Part shown: positions 45,546 to 55,443 of the stretch, piece after piece
Numbering within the stretch: position 1 is the first letter of the stretch
Layout: each line of letters starts with the position of its first letter
Notes under the pieces: generated by a model
Databases searched by the model: none
What the model saw: the letters and a program-made list of their open reading frames with translations, nothing else
Told to the model about the DNA's origin: nothing
From: Myxococcales bacterium 68-20
GTDB taxonomy: Bacteria; Myxococcota_A; Polyangia; Polyangiales; Polyangiaceae
Length of the DNA stretch: 64,000 bases
Assembly: GCA_001899635.1 (NCBI GenBank)
Contig: MKVQ01000001.1
Coordinates: 366,854 to 430,853, forward strand
Direction of reading: 5' to 3'
Translations under genes and position numbers: made by a program

Positions 45546-47279
45546 ATGCTCTACACACGCGCTCTCATCCCCACCGTCAAGGAGGCTCCCGCGGACGCCG
45601 CGAACGCGAGCCACAAGCTGCTCGTTCGCGCCGGCTACATCCGCAAGGTCGGCGCCGGCATGTACGACTTCCTGCCGCTCGGCCTCAAGGTCCTCCGGAA
45701 CATCGAGAACATCGTTCGTGAGGAGCTGAACCGCGCCGGGGCGCAGGAGATCCTGATGCCCGCGCTGCTCCCGGCGGAGTACTTCAAGGAGACCGGGCGC
45801 TGGGACCTCTACGGCGACACCCTGTTCCGCCTGAAGGATCGCAAGGGTGGCGAGTTCCATCTCGGCCCGACCCACGAGGAGATCGTCACCGACATCGCGC
45901 GTCGCGAGATCAAGAGCTTCCGCGACATGCCGGCGAACCTCTACCAGGTCCAGACCAAGTTCCGGGACGAGCCTCGCCCGCGCGGCGGTCTCCTCCGCTG
46001 CCGTGAGTTCATCATGAAGGACGCGTACTCGTTCGACGTGAACGAGGAGGCGGCGAAGGTGAGCTACGAGACGATGCGCCAGGCCTACTGCCGCATCTTC
46101 GATCGCCTCGGCCTCAACTACCGCCTCGTCGCCGCCGATCCGGGCGCGATCGGCGGATCGACGAGCGCCGAGTTCCAGGTCCTCGCGGACTCCGGCGAGG
46201 ACGCGATCGTGGCGTGCGATACCTGCGACTATGCAGCGAACGTCGAGATCGCGACGGTGAAGGCGCCGTCGGTGGCCGACGAGAGCGAGGCTCCCGAAGA
46301 CTGCCTGAAGGTCCACACGCCGAAGGTGGGGAGCATCGAGGACGTCTCGGCCTTCCTGAAGAAGCCGAAGAACAAGTTCCTGAAGTCGCTCGTGTACCTC
46401 GCGGGCAAGGACCTCGTCCTCGCGATCGTCCGCGGCGATCACGACGTGAACGAGATCCGCCTCGCGCGCTTCCTCGGCGTGGACGAGGTCTTCATGGCGA
46501 CCGATGCCGACGTGCAGAAGGCGACCGGCGCGAACGTCGGCTTCGCCGGCCCGGTCGGCTTCAAGGGCAAGATCGTCGTCGATCGCGCCGCCGCCGCCGT
46601 GAAGAACGCTGCCACGGGAGCGAACGAGACCGACCACCACTTCACCGGCGTGAACCGCGGCCGCGACTGGGACGGCGAGATCGCCGACATCCGCCTCGCG
46701 ACCGACGGCGACGGCTGCGCGGTCTGCGGCGACGCCGGCCGGGAAGGGAAGCTGAAGACGTACCGCGGCATCGAGGGCGGCCACATCTTCATCCTCGGGA
46801 CGAAGTACTCGCAGGCGATGGGCGCGACGTACAGCGATGACAAGATGGAGAAGCAGCCGATCGTGATGGGCTGCTACGGCATCGGCGTCTCGCGTCTCGT
46901 CGCCACCACGATCGAGCAGCACAACGACGCCGACGGCATCCGCTGGCCGGTCTCGATCGCGCCGTACAAGGTCCACCTCGTCACCATCGGCAAGGACGAG
47001 CCGGTGCTCGCCGCTGCGAAGAAGCTCTACGAGGATCTCGGCGCCGCCGGCATCGACGTCCTCTGGGACGACCGCGACGAGCGGCCCGGCGTGAAGTTCA
47101 AGGACGCCGATCTCCTCGGCATGCCGTTCCGCGTGACCATCGGCGCCAAGGCGCTCGCGAACGGCAACGTGGAGATGAAGCCCCGGACCGAGCCCGATCC
47201 GAAGAAGGCGGAGCTCGTGCCGGTGGCCGACGCCGCGCGCGTGCTCACCGAGCGCGTCCGCGCGGCGATGACGGTCTGA
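45546..47279 (+). CDS. proS: Prolyl-tRNA synthetase (bacterial type)
   Basis: Charges tRNA-Pro. The 577-aa product has the class II motifs: LRKVGAGMYDFLPLGLKVL, LPAEYFKETGRW, GPTHEEIVTDIAR, FRDEPRPRGGLLRCREF (motif 2) and IGVSRLVATTIEQ (motif 3). The editing insertion of the bacterial form lies between motifs 2 and 3 (about 225-400) with KSLVYLAGKDLVLAIVRGDHDVNE. An unexpected CxxC pair (CDTCDYA and later CAVCGDAG) sits at the insertion edges, as in many bacterial ProS. ATG 45546. Confidence 0.96.
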   Translation: MLYTRALIPTVKEAPADAANASHKLLVRAGYIRKVGAGMYDFLPLGLKVLRNIENIVREELNRAGAQEILMPALLPAEYFKETGRWDLYGDTLFRLKDRKGGEFHLGPTHEEIVTDIARREIKSFRDMPANLYQVQTKFRDEPRPRGGLLRCREFIMKDAYSFDVNEEAAKVSYETMRQAYCRIFDRLGLNYRLVAADPGAIGGSTSAEFQVLADSGEDAIVACDTCDYAANVEIATVKAPSVADESEAPEDCLKVHTPKVGSIEDVSAFLKKPKNKFLKSLVYLAGKDLVLAIVRGDHDVNEIRLARFLGVDEVFMATDADVQKATGANVGFAGPVGFKGKIVVDRAAAAVKNAATGANETDHHFTGVNRGRDWDGEIADIRLATDGDGCAVCGDAGREGKLKTYRGIEGGHIFILGTKYSQAMGATYSDDKMEKQPIVMGCYGIGVSRLVATTIEQHNDADGIRWPVSIAPYKVHLVTIGKDEPVLAAAKKLYEDLGAAGIDVLWDDRDERPGVKFKDADLLGMPFRVTIGAKALANGNVEMKPRTEPDPKKAELVPVADAARVLTERVRAAMTV

Positions 47280-47302
47280 GCTCCAAGAGGGGAAGCTCAC
47301 AG

Positions 47303-47356
47303 GAAGGCGGGAAGGGTGTCGGCTCCGAGAGGGGGCCGGCTCGGCTTCCCGCCTTC
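47303..47356. terminator. Bidirectional terminator hairpin between proS and transporter
   Basis: Perfect 12-base arms GAAGGCGGGAAG (47303-47314) and CTTCCCGCCTTC (47345-47356), with a partly paired GC-rich loop. It lies between convergent genes. Followed by CGTTCGTTCTC, without a clean U-tract. Confidence 0.65.
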
Positions 47357-47392
47357 GTTCGTTCTCGCCCCCTGCCTTCTCCGCGGATGGCG

Positions 47393-48655
47393 TCAGTCGC
47401 TCGCGGCCTCGTCCTCGCTCGCGGGCGGAGGCGGCGGACGTGACGATGCCCTCCTCGCCACCGGCGTCGCGGCGGGCGTGGGAGCCGGATGGCGCGGGCT
47501 CGGCTCCGGCGTCTCCGCGTTCGGTCGAACGACCGCGGGGCGAACGCGTGTCGTATCGAGCTCGACGCCGCTGGCGCTGATCGGAGCGAGCGAGCGCCGG
47601 CTCGTGGCGAGCTGGCCGGGGTCATCGGTGAGATCGAGCGGCGAAGAGGCCGAGCCGGTGTCCTCCTCGAGGAAGTCGGTCCGGATCCGGCCGGCGACGA
47701 AGAGGATCGGGAAGGAGAGGAAGAGCCCCTTGAACCCGAAGAGATGCTCGCACGCGATGAGGCTCACGATGAGGAGGAAGCCCGGCATCTTGACGTGACG
47801 GGCGGTGAGCCGCGGGTTCAGGTAGTACGACTCGATCTTGTGGAGGATGAAGGTCAGCCCCACGAACAGGCCGACGCCGAGCCATCCCTTCTGCTGGTAG
47901 GCGAGCAGCGAGAGCGTCACGCCCGAGACGATGTTCCCGATGACGGGCACGAGCGCCGAGACGAAGATGAGGAGCATCAACGCGCCGACGTTCGGCACCC
48001 CGATGATCAGCAGTACTGGGAGCGTCATCAGCGTGTTGCATGCGGCGACGATGAGCTGGAGCTGCACCGTCACGACCGTCGCGTCGGCGACGTGACCTAG
48101 CCACTTCGCGAGCGTCCCCGTGATCGAGCGGCGGTCGACGCGCGACCAGAACGCGGCGAGCTCGTCCTCTTCGAGCACGTAGACGAGCGCGAGGATGAAG
48201 CCCATCACCACGTGGATGACGAAGTGCCCGACCGCATTGGCGGCCGTGATGGCGCTGCCGGAGTAGTGCTTCGCGCCCTCGACGAGCTTTTCCATCCCGC
48301 CGATCTGCTCCTCGAGCCGCACGACGAGCGGGTGCTCCCGGAGCTGGGCGAGGCGCTCGGGGAAGGTCTCCTGCATCGCGGTGAACGTGCGCACCGTCTT
48401 GCCGATGCCGAGCCAGGCGAGGACCCCGAGGACGGCCGCGATCACCGCGAGGACGATCAGGACGCATTTCTTCCGAGAGAGCCCCGTCCGCCCCGAGAGC
48501 GTGCGCGCCGACCACCCGAGCGCGCGCTCGAAGGTGACGAAGAAGACGAGCAGGATCGCGAGATGGCGGAACAGGTAGATGACCGTTCCGAACGCGAACA
48601 GCGCGAGCAGCCTGCGCGGCGTCCTCTGGGAGAAAAAGTCAGCGACGCGGTCCAT
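47393..48655 (-). CDS. AI-2E (PerM/TqsA)-family membrane transporter
   Basis: A 420-aa multi-pass membrane protein. Hydrophobic segments lie at about 15-45, 60-85, 145-165 and several at 195-320. The family region includes LVFILHKIESYYLNPRL (reading FILHKIESYYLNPRL) and later LLIVSLIACEHLFGFKGLFLSFPI. The C-terminal 90 residues are Pro/Ser/Arg-rich and cytosolic. Members export small molecules or act as Na+/H+ antiporters; the substrate is unknown. ATG 48655. A TATAGT -10-like element lies at 48680-48685 on the minus strand. Confidence 0.85.
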   Translation of the reverse strand: MDRVADFFSQRTPRRLLALFAFGTVIYLFRHLAILLVFFVTFERALGWSARTLSGRTGLSRKKCVLIVLAVIAAVLGVLAWLGIGKTVRTFTAMQETFPERLAQLREHPLVVRLEEQIGGMEKLVEGAKHYSGSAITAANAVGHFVIHVVMGFILALVYVLEEDELAAFWSRVDRRSITGTLAKWLGHVADATVVTVQLQLIVAACNTLMTLPVLLIIGVPNVGALMLLIFVSALVPVIGNIVSGVTLSLLAYQQKGWLGVGLFVGLTFILHKIESYYLNPRLTARHVKMPGFLLIVSLIACEHLFGFKGLFLSFPILFVAGRIRTDFLEEDTGSASSPLDLTDDPGQLATSRRSLAPISASGVELDTTRVRPAVVRPNAETPEPSPRHPAPTPAATPVARRASSRPPPPPASEDEAASD

Positions 48656-48785
48656 GGATCCTCATCCTCGATGGTGCAGACTATAGCGGCGCTCGCTTGC
48701 ATGGACCGAGCTCGCCGCCGAACGGGCGAGCGGGCGGCGAGGTCCAAAGCAACCGATCTGAGCACTCGCTTCCTACTTTTCACCA

Positions 48786-48808
48786 TCAGCGCAACTGGGT
48801 TGCGCTGA
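48786..48808. terminator. Stem-loop downstream of propeller fragment
   Basis: Nine-base arms TCAGCGCAA and TTGCGCTGA with loop CTGGG. It lies 19 bases after the end of the 48827-48988 fragment on the minus strand and could be the original terminator of that gene. Confidence 0.45.
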
Positions 48809-48826
48809 AGTGGCACGGGGCGGCGG

Positions 48827-48988
48827 TCACTTCGTGACGCGGAGGATCTCGCCCGAGCGCGTGTTGGTCCGGTAGACGAGGGGCGCGTCGACGGCGAGTC
48901 TGCGGGGGGCGGTCTGGCCGAGTGCGATCGGCGTTGGCGCGGCGTTGCCCGAGGTCGGCACGCGCAGGACGGACCCGTCGTTCGCGCT
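48827..48988 (-). pseudogene. C-terminal fragment of a beta-propeller repeat protein
   Basis: A 53-residue tail without its own start reads NDGSVLRVPTSG, PIALGQTAPRRLAVDA and LVYRTNTRSGEILRV, then stop. This is the blade pattern (G-x-V-x-x-V-P, then G-Q-x-x-P-x-x-L-A-V-D, then V-Y-x-T-N) found in repeated propeller proteins of myxobacteria. Only about one blade remains, and it runs straight into the 3' end of the helicase gene. It is likely a decayed or deleted gene remnant. The intact hairpin downstream fits an old gene end. Confidence 0.6.
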
Positions 48989-49008
48989 GTCGGCGCGCGC
49001 CGCGCGCG

Positions 49009-51078
49009 CTACTTGCCGAGCGCGTCGAGCATCGCGAGCAGGTTGCCCGCGTTCTGCGCCATCTCGTTGACGCTCATCGGCAACGCGTCCTTCACCTCGA
49101 AGTGCTCGAGGAGGTCGTCCGAGATGTCCATCAGGAAGCGGCACGGCGTGCGCGGCATCGGCTTGCCGCGCATGACGCGGTGCTTGCAGCGGAGCATCTC
49201 GAGCCGCTGACGAGCACGCGTGATGCCGACGTAGAAGAGGCGCCGCTCTTCTTCGATGTCCTGGTGCGTGGCGTCGGTCGCCTTCGACTCGAGGGTCCGC
49301 ATGTGCGGGATGAGGCCTTCCTCGCAGCCGATCAGGTAGACGATGTCGAACTCGAGGCCCTTGCTGCCGTGGAGCGTCGACAACGTCACGACGTTGCCGG
49401 GGTCCTCGTCCTCCTCCGACATCTGCAGCGTGAGCGCGTGGAGGAACCCCATCAGCTCGCGCTCCGCGCTCGCGTCGCCGCCCTTCGCCTCGACGCGCTG
49501 CTCGCGGCGACTCAGGATCCCGAAGAGCCCCTCGACGTTGCCCCACCGGCGTGCGCCGGCGCTGGCCGAGGTCGACGTCGCGTCGATGTCCTTTTTCAGG
49601 CCGATGGCCTCGCACAGCTCGCGCGCGACCGTGCTCGCCGGCGAGCGCTGGATGATGAGCTTCTTCCTGAGGTCGCCGATCACGCTCTCGAGCTGCTTGC
49701 AGCCCTCGCGCGCAGGGTTCGAGATCCCGTCGAGACCGTCGACCCGCTCGATCGCCTGCCAGAGCGACCAGCCCTTCGCCGTCGCGTGCTGGGAGAGCTT
49801 CTCGATGCTCGTGTCGCCGATGCCGCGCGGCGGGTAGTTGACGATCCGGCGCAGGCTGATCTCGTCGGCGCGGTTCAGCGCGATCTTCAGGTACGCGAGG
49901 AGGTCCTTGACCTCCTTGCGCTCGAAGAACTGCTGCCCGCCGATCATGCGGTACGGCACCTCCTGCTCGCGGAGCTGCTCCTCGATGAGCTTCGCCTGAC
50001 CGTTGGAGCGATAGAGGATCGCGAAGTCCTTCGGCTTCCGCTGCTCCTCGCGGATGACCCGACGGATCTCGCGGGCGACGTAGGCAGCCTCCGCCTCGGG
50101 CGAGGGCGCGACGCCCAGCTTCACCTTGTCGCCGCCGAGCTTGTCGGTGCGGAGGCGCTTGTTGTACTTCGAGTCGGTGCGCTTCTCGATGACGGCGTTG
50201 GCGACCGCGAGGATCGGCCCTATCGAGCGGTAATTCTGCTCGAGCATGACGACCTTCGCGCCGTCGAACTGCTCTTCGAACTCGAGAATGTTGCGGACGT
50301 CCGCGCCGCGCCACGCGTAGATCGACTGGTCGTCGTCGCCGACGACGCAGATGTTCTTGTGGCGGTCGCAGAGGAGGCGGAGGACCTCGAGCTGCGAGCG
50401 GTTCGTGTCCTGGTACTCGTCGACGAGGACGTAGAGGTATTCCTTCTGCCAGCGGTCGAGGATGTCGGGGCGCTCCTTCCAGAGGCGCGCTACCTCGACG
50501 ACGAGGTCGTCGAAGTCGAACGCGCGGAAGCTCCGGAGCGCGCTCTGGTACTTCGGATAGACCACCTTCGTGATCTCGTCGTACTCGTCTCCTTCGCGGA
50601 CGGGGAGCTCCTCGGGCGTGAGGAACGCGTTCTTCGCGTTGGAGATGCGGGCGATGACGGCCGACGCGTCCACCGACTTGTTCGCGTTGATGCGGCTCAG
50701 GATTTCCTTCACCGCGCCGACGCAGTCACCCTGATCGAAGATCGTGAACGTGCCGCCGAGCGAAGCCCGCTCGCGCCCGAGCACCATGAGGCCGAACGAG
50801 TGGAACGTCGAGATGACGATGCCCTTCGCGCCGTCCTTCCCGCCGAGCCGCTGCTCCTTCACGATGTGGTGGACGCGCTCGGCCATCTCGGCGGCCGCTT
50901 TGTTCGTGAACGTGAGCGCGCAGATCATGTGCGCGGGGATGCCGCGCTCCATGAGGCGCGCGATCCGGTGGGTGATCACGCGCGTCTTGCCCGAGCCTGC
51001 GCCCGCGAGGACGAGCATGGGGCCGTTCTGGTGCTCGACGGCCTCTTGCTGGGCCGGATTCATCTTGGGGACTGCCAC
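49009..51078 (-). CDS. pcrA: UvrD/Rep/PcrA-family DNA helicase
   Basis: ATP-dependent 3'-5' helicase of replication and repair, 689 aa. Motifs in order: Q motif NPAQQEAV, Walker A VLAGAGSGKTRVIT (near 28), AFDFDDLVVEV, VDEYQDTN (Walker B, near 215), VGDDDQSIYAWRGA, LEQNYRS, then VVTLSTLHGSKGLEFDIVYLIG and VGITRARQ near the C-terminus. The family's C-terminal tail is short. The start is GTG 51078; the ATG at 51063 is an alternative. The subfamily (UvrD, Rep or PcrA) cannot be fixed from motifs alone. Confidence 0.93.
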   Translation of the reverse strand: MAVPKMNPAQQEAVEHQNGPMLVLAGAGSGKTRVITHRIARLMERGIPAHMICALTFTNKAAAEMAERVHHIVKEQRLGGKDGAKGIVISTFHSFGLMVLGRERASLGGTFTIFDQGDCVGAVKEILSRINANKSVDASAVIARISNAKNAFLTPEELPVREGDEYDEITKVVYPKYQSALRSFRAFDFDDLVVEVARLWKERPDILDRWQKEYLYVLVDEYQDTNRSQLEVLRLLCDRHKNICVVGDDDQSIYAWRGADVRNILEFEEQFDGAKVVMLEQNYRSIGPILAVANAVIEKRTDSKYNKRLRTDKLGGDKVKLGVAPSPEAEAAYVAREIRRVIREEQRKPKDFAILYRSNGQAKLIEEQLREQEVPYRMIGGQQFFERKEVKDLLAYLKIALNRADEISLRRIVNYPPRGIGDTSIEKLSQHATAKGWSLWQAIERVDGLDGISNPAREGCKQLESVIGDLRKKLIIQRSPASTVARELCEAIGLKKDIDATSTSASAGARRWGNVEGLFGILSRREQRVEAKGGDASAERELMGFLHALTLQMSEEDEDPGNVVTLSTLHGSKGLEFDIVYLIGCEEGLIPHMRTLESKATDATHQDIEEERRLFYVGITRARQRLEMLRCKHRVMRGKPMPRTPCRFLMDISDDLLEHFEVKDALPMSVNEMAQNAGNLLAMLDALGK

Positions 51079-51339
51079 GGTGCTTCTCTTCGCGGGAGCG
51101 CCAGAGAAGACACGATCTCGGCGCGGATGGAAGATTGACAGCGGTTCGGCCTGCCGAATGCCTCGCGGGCGCGGCAGTAACCCTGCGGAGCGGTGCTCTT
51201 GCGGGTGGTCGGGCGCCAGCCTCGGCGCCGCGGCACGAGCTCACGGCCCTCGGTCGCGCGTCTGGAGCAGACGATTCGGCGGCGCACCACTTCCGAAGGT
51301 CGCTCCGCTCGCGAGGATCGGGCGTATCCTCGCGAGCCA

Positions 51340-53364
51340 ATGACCGTCCTCCGCCGAGCTCACCGCGCACTCTCCCTACCAATCGTGATCGCCGGATGTT
51401 CGATCGTTGCGTGCGGCTCGCCACCTCCGGCCGTTCCGACCACGCCGGCGCCTGCTCCAGTCGCGACCTCGAAGGAGAAGCCGATCGACATCTCGCCGGT
51501 GCCCGAGCCGCCGGGGCTCGTGGTCGTCGGTCGGGTGAACAAGCCCGACGCGATCGTCTCCGCGGTGGCGAGCTGGACGCGCCTCCCGCTCCCGAGCGGT
51601 CCGGATCTCGTTCGCTCGATCGCGGACGAGTCCGTAGCCGCGGTCGTCGATCTCTCGCAGCCCGTCGACGCTGCGGTCTCGGTCGGGCTGTCGCGGAGGG
51701 GGATCGAGCCGCTCGTCGCCTTCTCCGTCGCGGTGAAGAGCTACGAGCAGGCGAAGGTGAAGCTCGGCGAGACGCATCGTCTCGTCGCGGGTGACAACGG
51801 TCAGCTCAAGGTCCGGGGGCTCGGGTCGAAGAAGCGGCCTCCGCCGATGACGGGGGGAGCACGGACGGAGGACGTGAGCGAGGACGAAGAGGACGACGAC
51901 GATGGCGAGGGCTGCGTGCTCGCGCCTGCTGCCCAGGGAGCTCGTCTCGTCTGCGGCGAGAGCGCGGCGCTCGACGCGCTCGTCCCGTACCTGAGCCGTA
52001 CGATGCCCCGCGAGAAGTGGGCGAGCGACGTCCACGTCGAGGTCCGGCCCGAGCCCGTCCGAGCGCCGCTCCAGGACCTCCGCGCGAGCCTCCCGATCCT
52101 CGCCCGATCGATGCTGGGCTCGCAGAGCACGGCCGTGCGCGATCTCGTCGACTCGACGCTCGGCGAGCTGGTGGACATCGTCAACGACACGCAGAAGCTC
52201 ACGATCGACGCGCAGATCGCCGAGTCCGGCGTCGTCGCGAACACGCGCTTCGAGTTCCAGTCGACGGGCAGCCTCATGGCTCGTCTCGCCACGACCGATC
52301 GCGCCGACTCTCCGCCGGCGGCGTTCTGGCATCTGCCCGCCGAGACCGACATGGCGTTCTTCGGGCGCGGTGCGGACCCGAAGCTCTTGGATCGCCCGCG
52401 CGAGCTGCTCGGCAGCCTCATGCTCGAGGCGACCGATTCGGCCGGCATGCCCGAAGCCGAGCGCAGAGCCCTCAAGGAGCTCGTGACCGATCGCGTGCTC
52501 TCCCTCTTCACGAGCGGGCCGGGCATCTACGGCAAGGGCTTCGACCAGGCGGCGGTCGAGAAGGCCGCCGTCAACCTGAAGGGGATCAAGGCCGACGACC
52601 GCGCCGGCGTCGCCGAGGGCAAGCGGCTGCTCGTCGAGCAGATCGTCGGCTGGCACCTCTATCAGGTGAACGAGCCCGTCGCGAAGGTCGGGCCTGTCCT
52701 CAAGGACTGGCCGACGCTGTGGAACCGGCCGGCGTTCGCGAAGTGGGTGAAGTCGAAGTCGAGCGCCGCCGCTCTGCCTCGGATGCGCGTCGCTCCCGTG
52801 CCGGCGGGGGTGACCTTGCCGAAGGAGACGGTGCACCTCGAGATCACGATCCCGCGCGAGGAGCTCGACGAGGCCGTCGCGCCGCCGCGCTCCGCGAACG
52901 CGAAGGGATCGGCCTCGAAGCCGGTGAAGACGAAGAAGATCGCCCTCAAGCCAATCGTCGCCCACGTCTTCGCGGTGCCGGATGGAGCGGCGACCTGGCT
53001 CGCCTTCGGCCTCGACGCGAAGCTGGTGGCCAAGCGGGCCGGTGCCGCGCTCGCATCCGCCCCCGACGCCAACACCCTCGGCAAGGTGGCAGGTATGGAA
53101 GCGCTTCGTGAAGGGAAGCTCAACAACGGAGGCTTCGCCACCGTCCGCGCGGCCCTCTTCGCCGCCGCGTTCGACAGGCCGGACGACACGTCCCGGCTCG
53201 ACACCCTCTGGGGCCTCCCGCACAAGGGCAGCTCCCCCATGCTCTTCACCGGGCGGGCCGAAGCGCCGTCGCCGGAGGCGAAGGCTGGCGCGTCGGTGGG
53301 CACGCTGCGCATCTCGCGCGCGGTGATCGAGGACATCGTGAAGTTCGTCATGGCTCCCCGCTGA
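51340..53364 (+). CDS. Large hypothetical lipoprotein
   Basis: A 674-aa exported protein that I do not recognise. The signal peptide ends at VIAGC (Cys 21) or at IVAC five residues on. A Pro/Ala linker precedes a long soluble region with an unusual acidic tract DVSEDEEDDDDGEGC (about 183-197) and Lys/Ala/Pro-rich stretch near 520-540. The body alternates helices and strands without known catalytic motifs. It is divergent from pcrA across 261 bases that show no gene. ATG 51340 is the first start giving a complete signal peptide. Confidence 0.75.
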   Translation: MTVLRRAHRALSLPIVIAGCSIVACGSPPPAVPTTPAPAPVATSKEKPIDISPVPEPPGLVVVGRVNKPDAIVSAVASWTRLPLPSGPDLVRSIADESVAAVVDLSQPVDAAVSVGLSRRGIEPLVAFSVAVKSYEQAKVKLGETHRLVAGDNGQLKVRGLGSKKRPPPMTGGARTEDVSEDEEDDDDGEGCVLAPAAQGARLVCGESAALDALVPYLSRTMPREKWASDVHVEVRPEPVRAPLQDLRASLPILARSMLGSQSTAVRDLVDSTLGELVDIVNDTQKLTIDAQIAESGVVANTRFEFQSTGSLMARLATTDRADSPPAAFWHLPAETDMAFFGRGADPKLLDRPRELLGSLMLEATDSAGMPEAERRALKELVTDRVLSLFTSGPGIYGKGFDQAAVEKAAVNLKGIKADDRAGVAEGKRLLVEQIVGWHLYQVNEPVAKVGPVLKDWPTLWNRPAFAKWVKSKSSAAALPRMRVAPVPAGVTLPKETVHLEITIPREELDEAVAPPRSANAKGSASKPVKTKKIALKPIVAHVFAVPDGAATWLAFGLDAKLVAKRAGAALASAPDANTLGKVAGMEALREGKLNNGGFATVRAALFAAAFDRPDDTSRLDTLWGLPHKGSSPMLFTGRAEAPSPEAKAGASVGTLRISRAVIEDIVKFVMAPR

Positions 53365-53492
53365 GCTCGCTCCGCGGACCCGGCTGCGTCCGGGGCCAAG
53401 ACAGCGATGCCGGCCGAAGGCCGTCCTCTGCGCGGGGGCGGGGCGAGCCCCAAACTTTTCCCATTGCGCCCAATGTGGGTAGATGTGGGGCA

Positions 53493-55370
53493 GTGCTTCG
53501 ACATCGGCTCGCCACGCTCCTCGTCGCCTCCGCCTCCGCGGCTCTCACGTGCGCGTCGCCCGCCCGCGCCGCCGGCTGGCAGGAGATGCACGAGACCTCG
53601 GACGACGTCCGAATCGAGGTGGAGCCGGACGGGATGGCGACCGTCCAGCATCACCTCCGCTATCGGGTCGTCGCCGGCAACTTCAAGACGTTCGAGCTCG
53701 TCGGCGTCGACCCGCGAGGCGAGATCACGCCCGAGGTAGCGTTCACGCCCGAGAAGGGGGGCACGGAGGTCATCGCACGTGTCGAGCGCGCGCCGAAGGC
53801 GCCGGGCACGCTCCACATCATGATCGACGAGGGCAAGGGCCTCGGCCGCGGCACGTACGTCGTCGACGTCTCGTACCGGCTCGACCTGGTCGCCACGAAG
53901 ATGCTCACGCGCGACGGCGCGATGTGGAAGCTCGCGTGGACGGCGCCTCCTGCGCCCGAGGGCCACGACGGAGCGCGCGTGGTCTTCCAGCTGCCTGCTG
54001 CTCCGACCGGGCCGCGCCTCGCGGCGACCGCGGAGTCGACGACGACACTCTCGACGCTTCGCCGCTCGGCCGAGCGTGACGAGCTCGAGCTCGTGCGCGC
54101 GCATGTCCCGCGCGGCGAAGCCGTCACGTGGGCGGCGCGCGTCGATCCCAAGGCGTTCCCGCGTGTGAGCGCATCCGAGCTTCGCGCGCCTCCGCCAGCC
54201 TCCGTCGAGCCGCCGTCCCTCATCGGCTCGAACCTCAAGCGAGCGCTGGTGGCCTGCGGGTTCGCCGTGCTCGCCGGCGTCCTCGCCGCGCTCCTCCGCG
54301 ATAAGCAGAAGGCCGTGCGCGCCGCGGCGGCTCTCCGGACCGCGCGGGCTCGTCCGCTCGTCGCGCTGCCGTGGGGCACCGGCCCCTTCGCGTACGGCAT
54401 CGTCGCTTCTCTCGCGCTCGCGTCGCTGCTCTGGTGGAGTCCGATCGCCGGCGCGTTGCTCGTCGCGCTCGGGATGGCACTCGCGGCGCATCGCTCTCCG
54501 CTGCCGATCACGCGTCCGCGAGGCCCTGGCGCGTGGCGCCCCGTCTCCGATCCGCAGGCGCTCCTTCCGGGACGGCTCGCGCCGCTGCCGACCGACGCGC
54601 TCGACGTCGCGACGACGCGGGCTCGGCTCGTGTTCGCGGCGATCGCGTGCGGGGTCGTCGCCATCGCGTGGCTCCTGCGAGCGCGCGTCCCGCAGATCTC
54701 GATCGCCCTGCCGCTCGCGTCGGCCGTGCTCGTGCCCATCTTCGTGACGGGGACGCGCTCCCAGATGGTACCGACGCCGACGGAGCTCGCGTCGCGCATC
54801 CTCCGGCCTGCGCGTGATGCGCTCGCCTCCGCGATCGATCTCGCGCATGTCGAGGTCAACACGATCGGGCGTGTCGTCGGTGCAGGCGTCGCCGGCGCAC
54901 GTGATGCTGGCGGCACGAGCCAGGCCGTCGACGAGGTCCGCCTCTCGTGCGCGCCGCATGACCGTACACCCGGCCTCCGGTCGATCGAGCTCGCGCTCGC
55001 CACGTGTCCTCGCGGGCATGGCGCCGTGCCCGAGGTGTTCGTCCGCTTCGACGACGGCTCGGCGGCGGCCGAGCGGATCGCGCGCCTGGCGCGAGGAGTG
55101 CCGCTCGTACCGGGTCGAACGCCCGAGGAGCGTGTCGTCCGCCTCTTCCCGGAGGAGGCGACTCCCCGCGCCGCGGCCGCGCTCGTGGCGAAGCTCGTGC
55201 TTTCGCTCGAAGGCCGCCGCGCGACCGATCGGCCCGATCCGCCGGACCCCATCCGCTGGAAGGGCAAGGAGCGCCGCAGTCCTCGGGCAGCGGCACGGAC
55301 GAGCGGAGTGGGAGGATCGCCACTCGGATTGGCATGCGTTGCGGTCGCTACATCGGCCGTGCCCGCGTAG
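53493..55370 (+). CDS. Exported protein with beta domain and multi-pass membrane part (DUF2207-like)
   Basis: A protein of about 625 aa. After a signal peptide ending ARAAG, residues 30-240 form an extracytoplasmic beta-rich domain (VRIEVEPDGMATVQHHLRYRV and GTYVVDVSYRLDL strands). Hydrophobic segments at about 250-270, 305-340 and 380-425 follow, then a soluble tail with CPRGHG. The order resembles DUF2207-type proteins but the match is by pattern only. GTG 53493, preceded by TGGGG, gives a standard signal; GTG 53475 is possible. It follows the 51340 gene on the same strand. Confidence 0.7.
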   Translation: MLRHRLATLLVASASAALTCASPARAAGWQEMHETSDDVRIEVEPDGMATVQHHLRYRVVAGNFKTFELVGVDPRGEITPEVAFTPEKGGTEVIARVERAPKAPGTLHIMIDEGKGLGRGTYVVDVSYRLDLVATKMLTRDGAMWKLAWTAPPAPEGHDGARVVFQLPAAPTGPRLAATAESTTTLSTLRRSAERDELELVRAHVPRGEAVTWAARVDPKAFPRVSASELRAPPPASVEPPSLIGSNLKRALVACGFAVLAGVLAALLRDKQKAVRAAAALRTARARPLVALPWGTGPFAYGIVASLALASLLWWSPIAGALLVALGMALAAHRSPLPITRPRGPGAWRPVSDPQALLPGRLAPLPTDALDVATTRARLVFAAIACGVVAIAWLLRARVPQISIALPLASAVLVPIFVTGTRSQMVPTPTELASRILRPARDALASAIDLAHVEVNTIGRVVGAGVAGARDAGGTSQAVDEVRLSCAPHDRTPGLRSIELALATCPRGHGAVPEVFVRFDDGSAAAERIARLARGVPLVPGRTPEERVVRLFPEEATPRAAAALVAKLVLSLEGRRATDRPDPPDPIRWKGKERRSPRAAARTSGVGGSPLGLACVAVATSAVPA

Positions 55371-55443
55371 TGACCGGCCCTCGAGCTCGAGGGCCTTGCC
55401 CCCGCAGTCTTAGTCTTGGCGCTGTGATAGAAAGGACCGGCGT

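Noticed and set aside
45282..47300. 672-codon frame antisense to proS
   Set aside because: Shadow of proS; no motif.
48922..51138. 738-codon frame antisense to pcrA
   Set aside because: Shadow of the helicase gene.
53400..53492. Copies of the 30496-30546 hairpin element
   Set aside because: The short GC hairpins here differ in sequence and length; no repeat relationship is visible.
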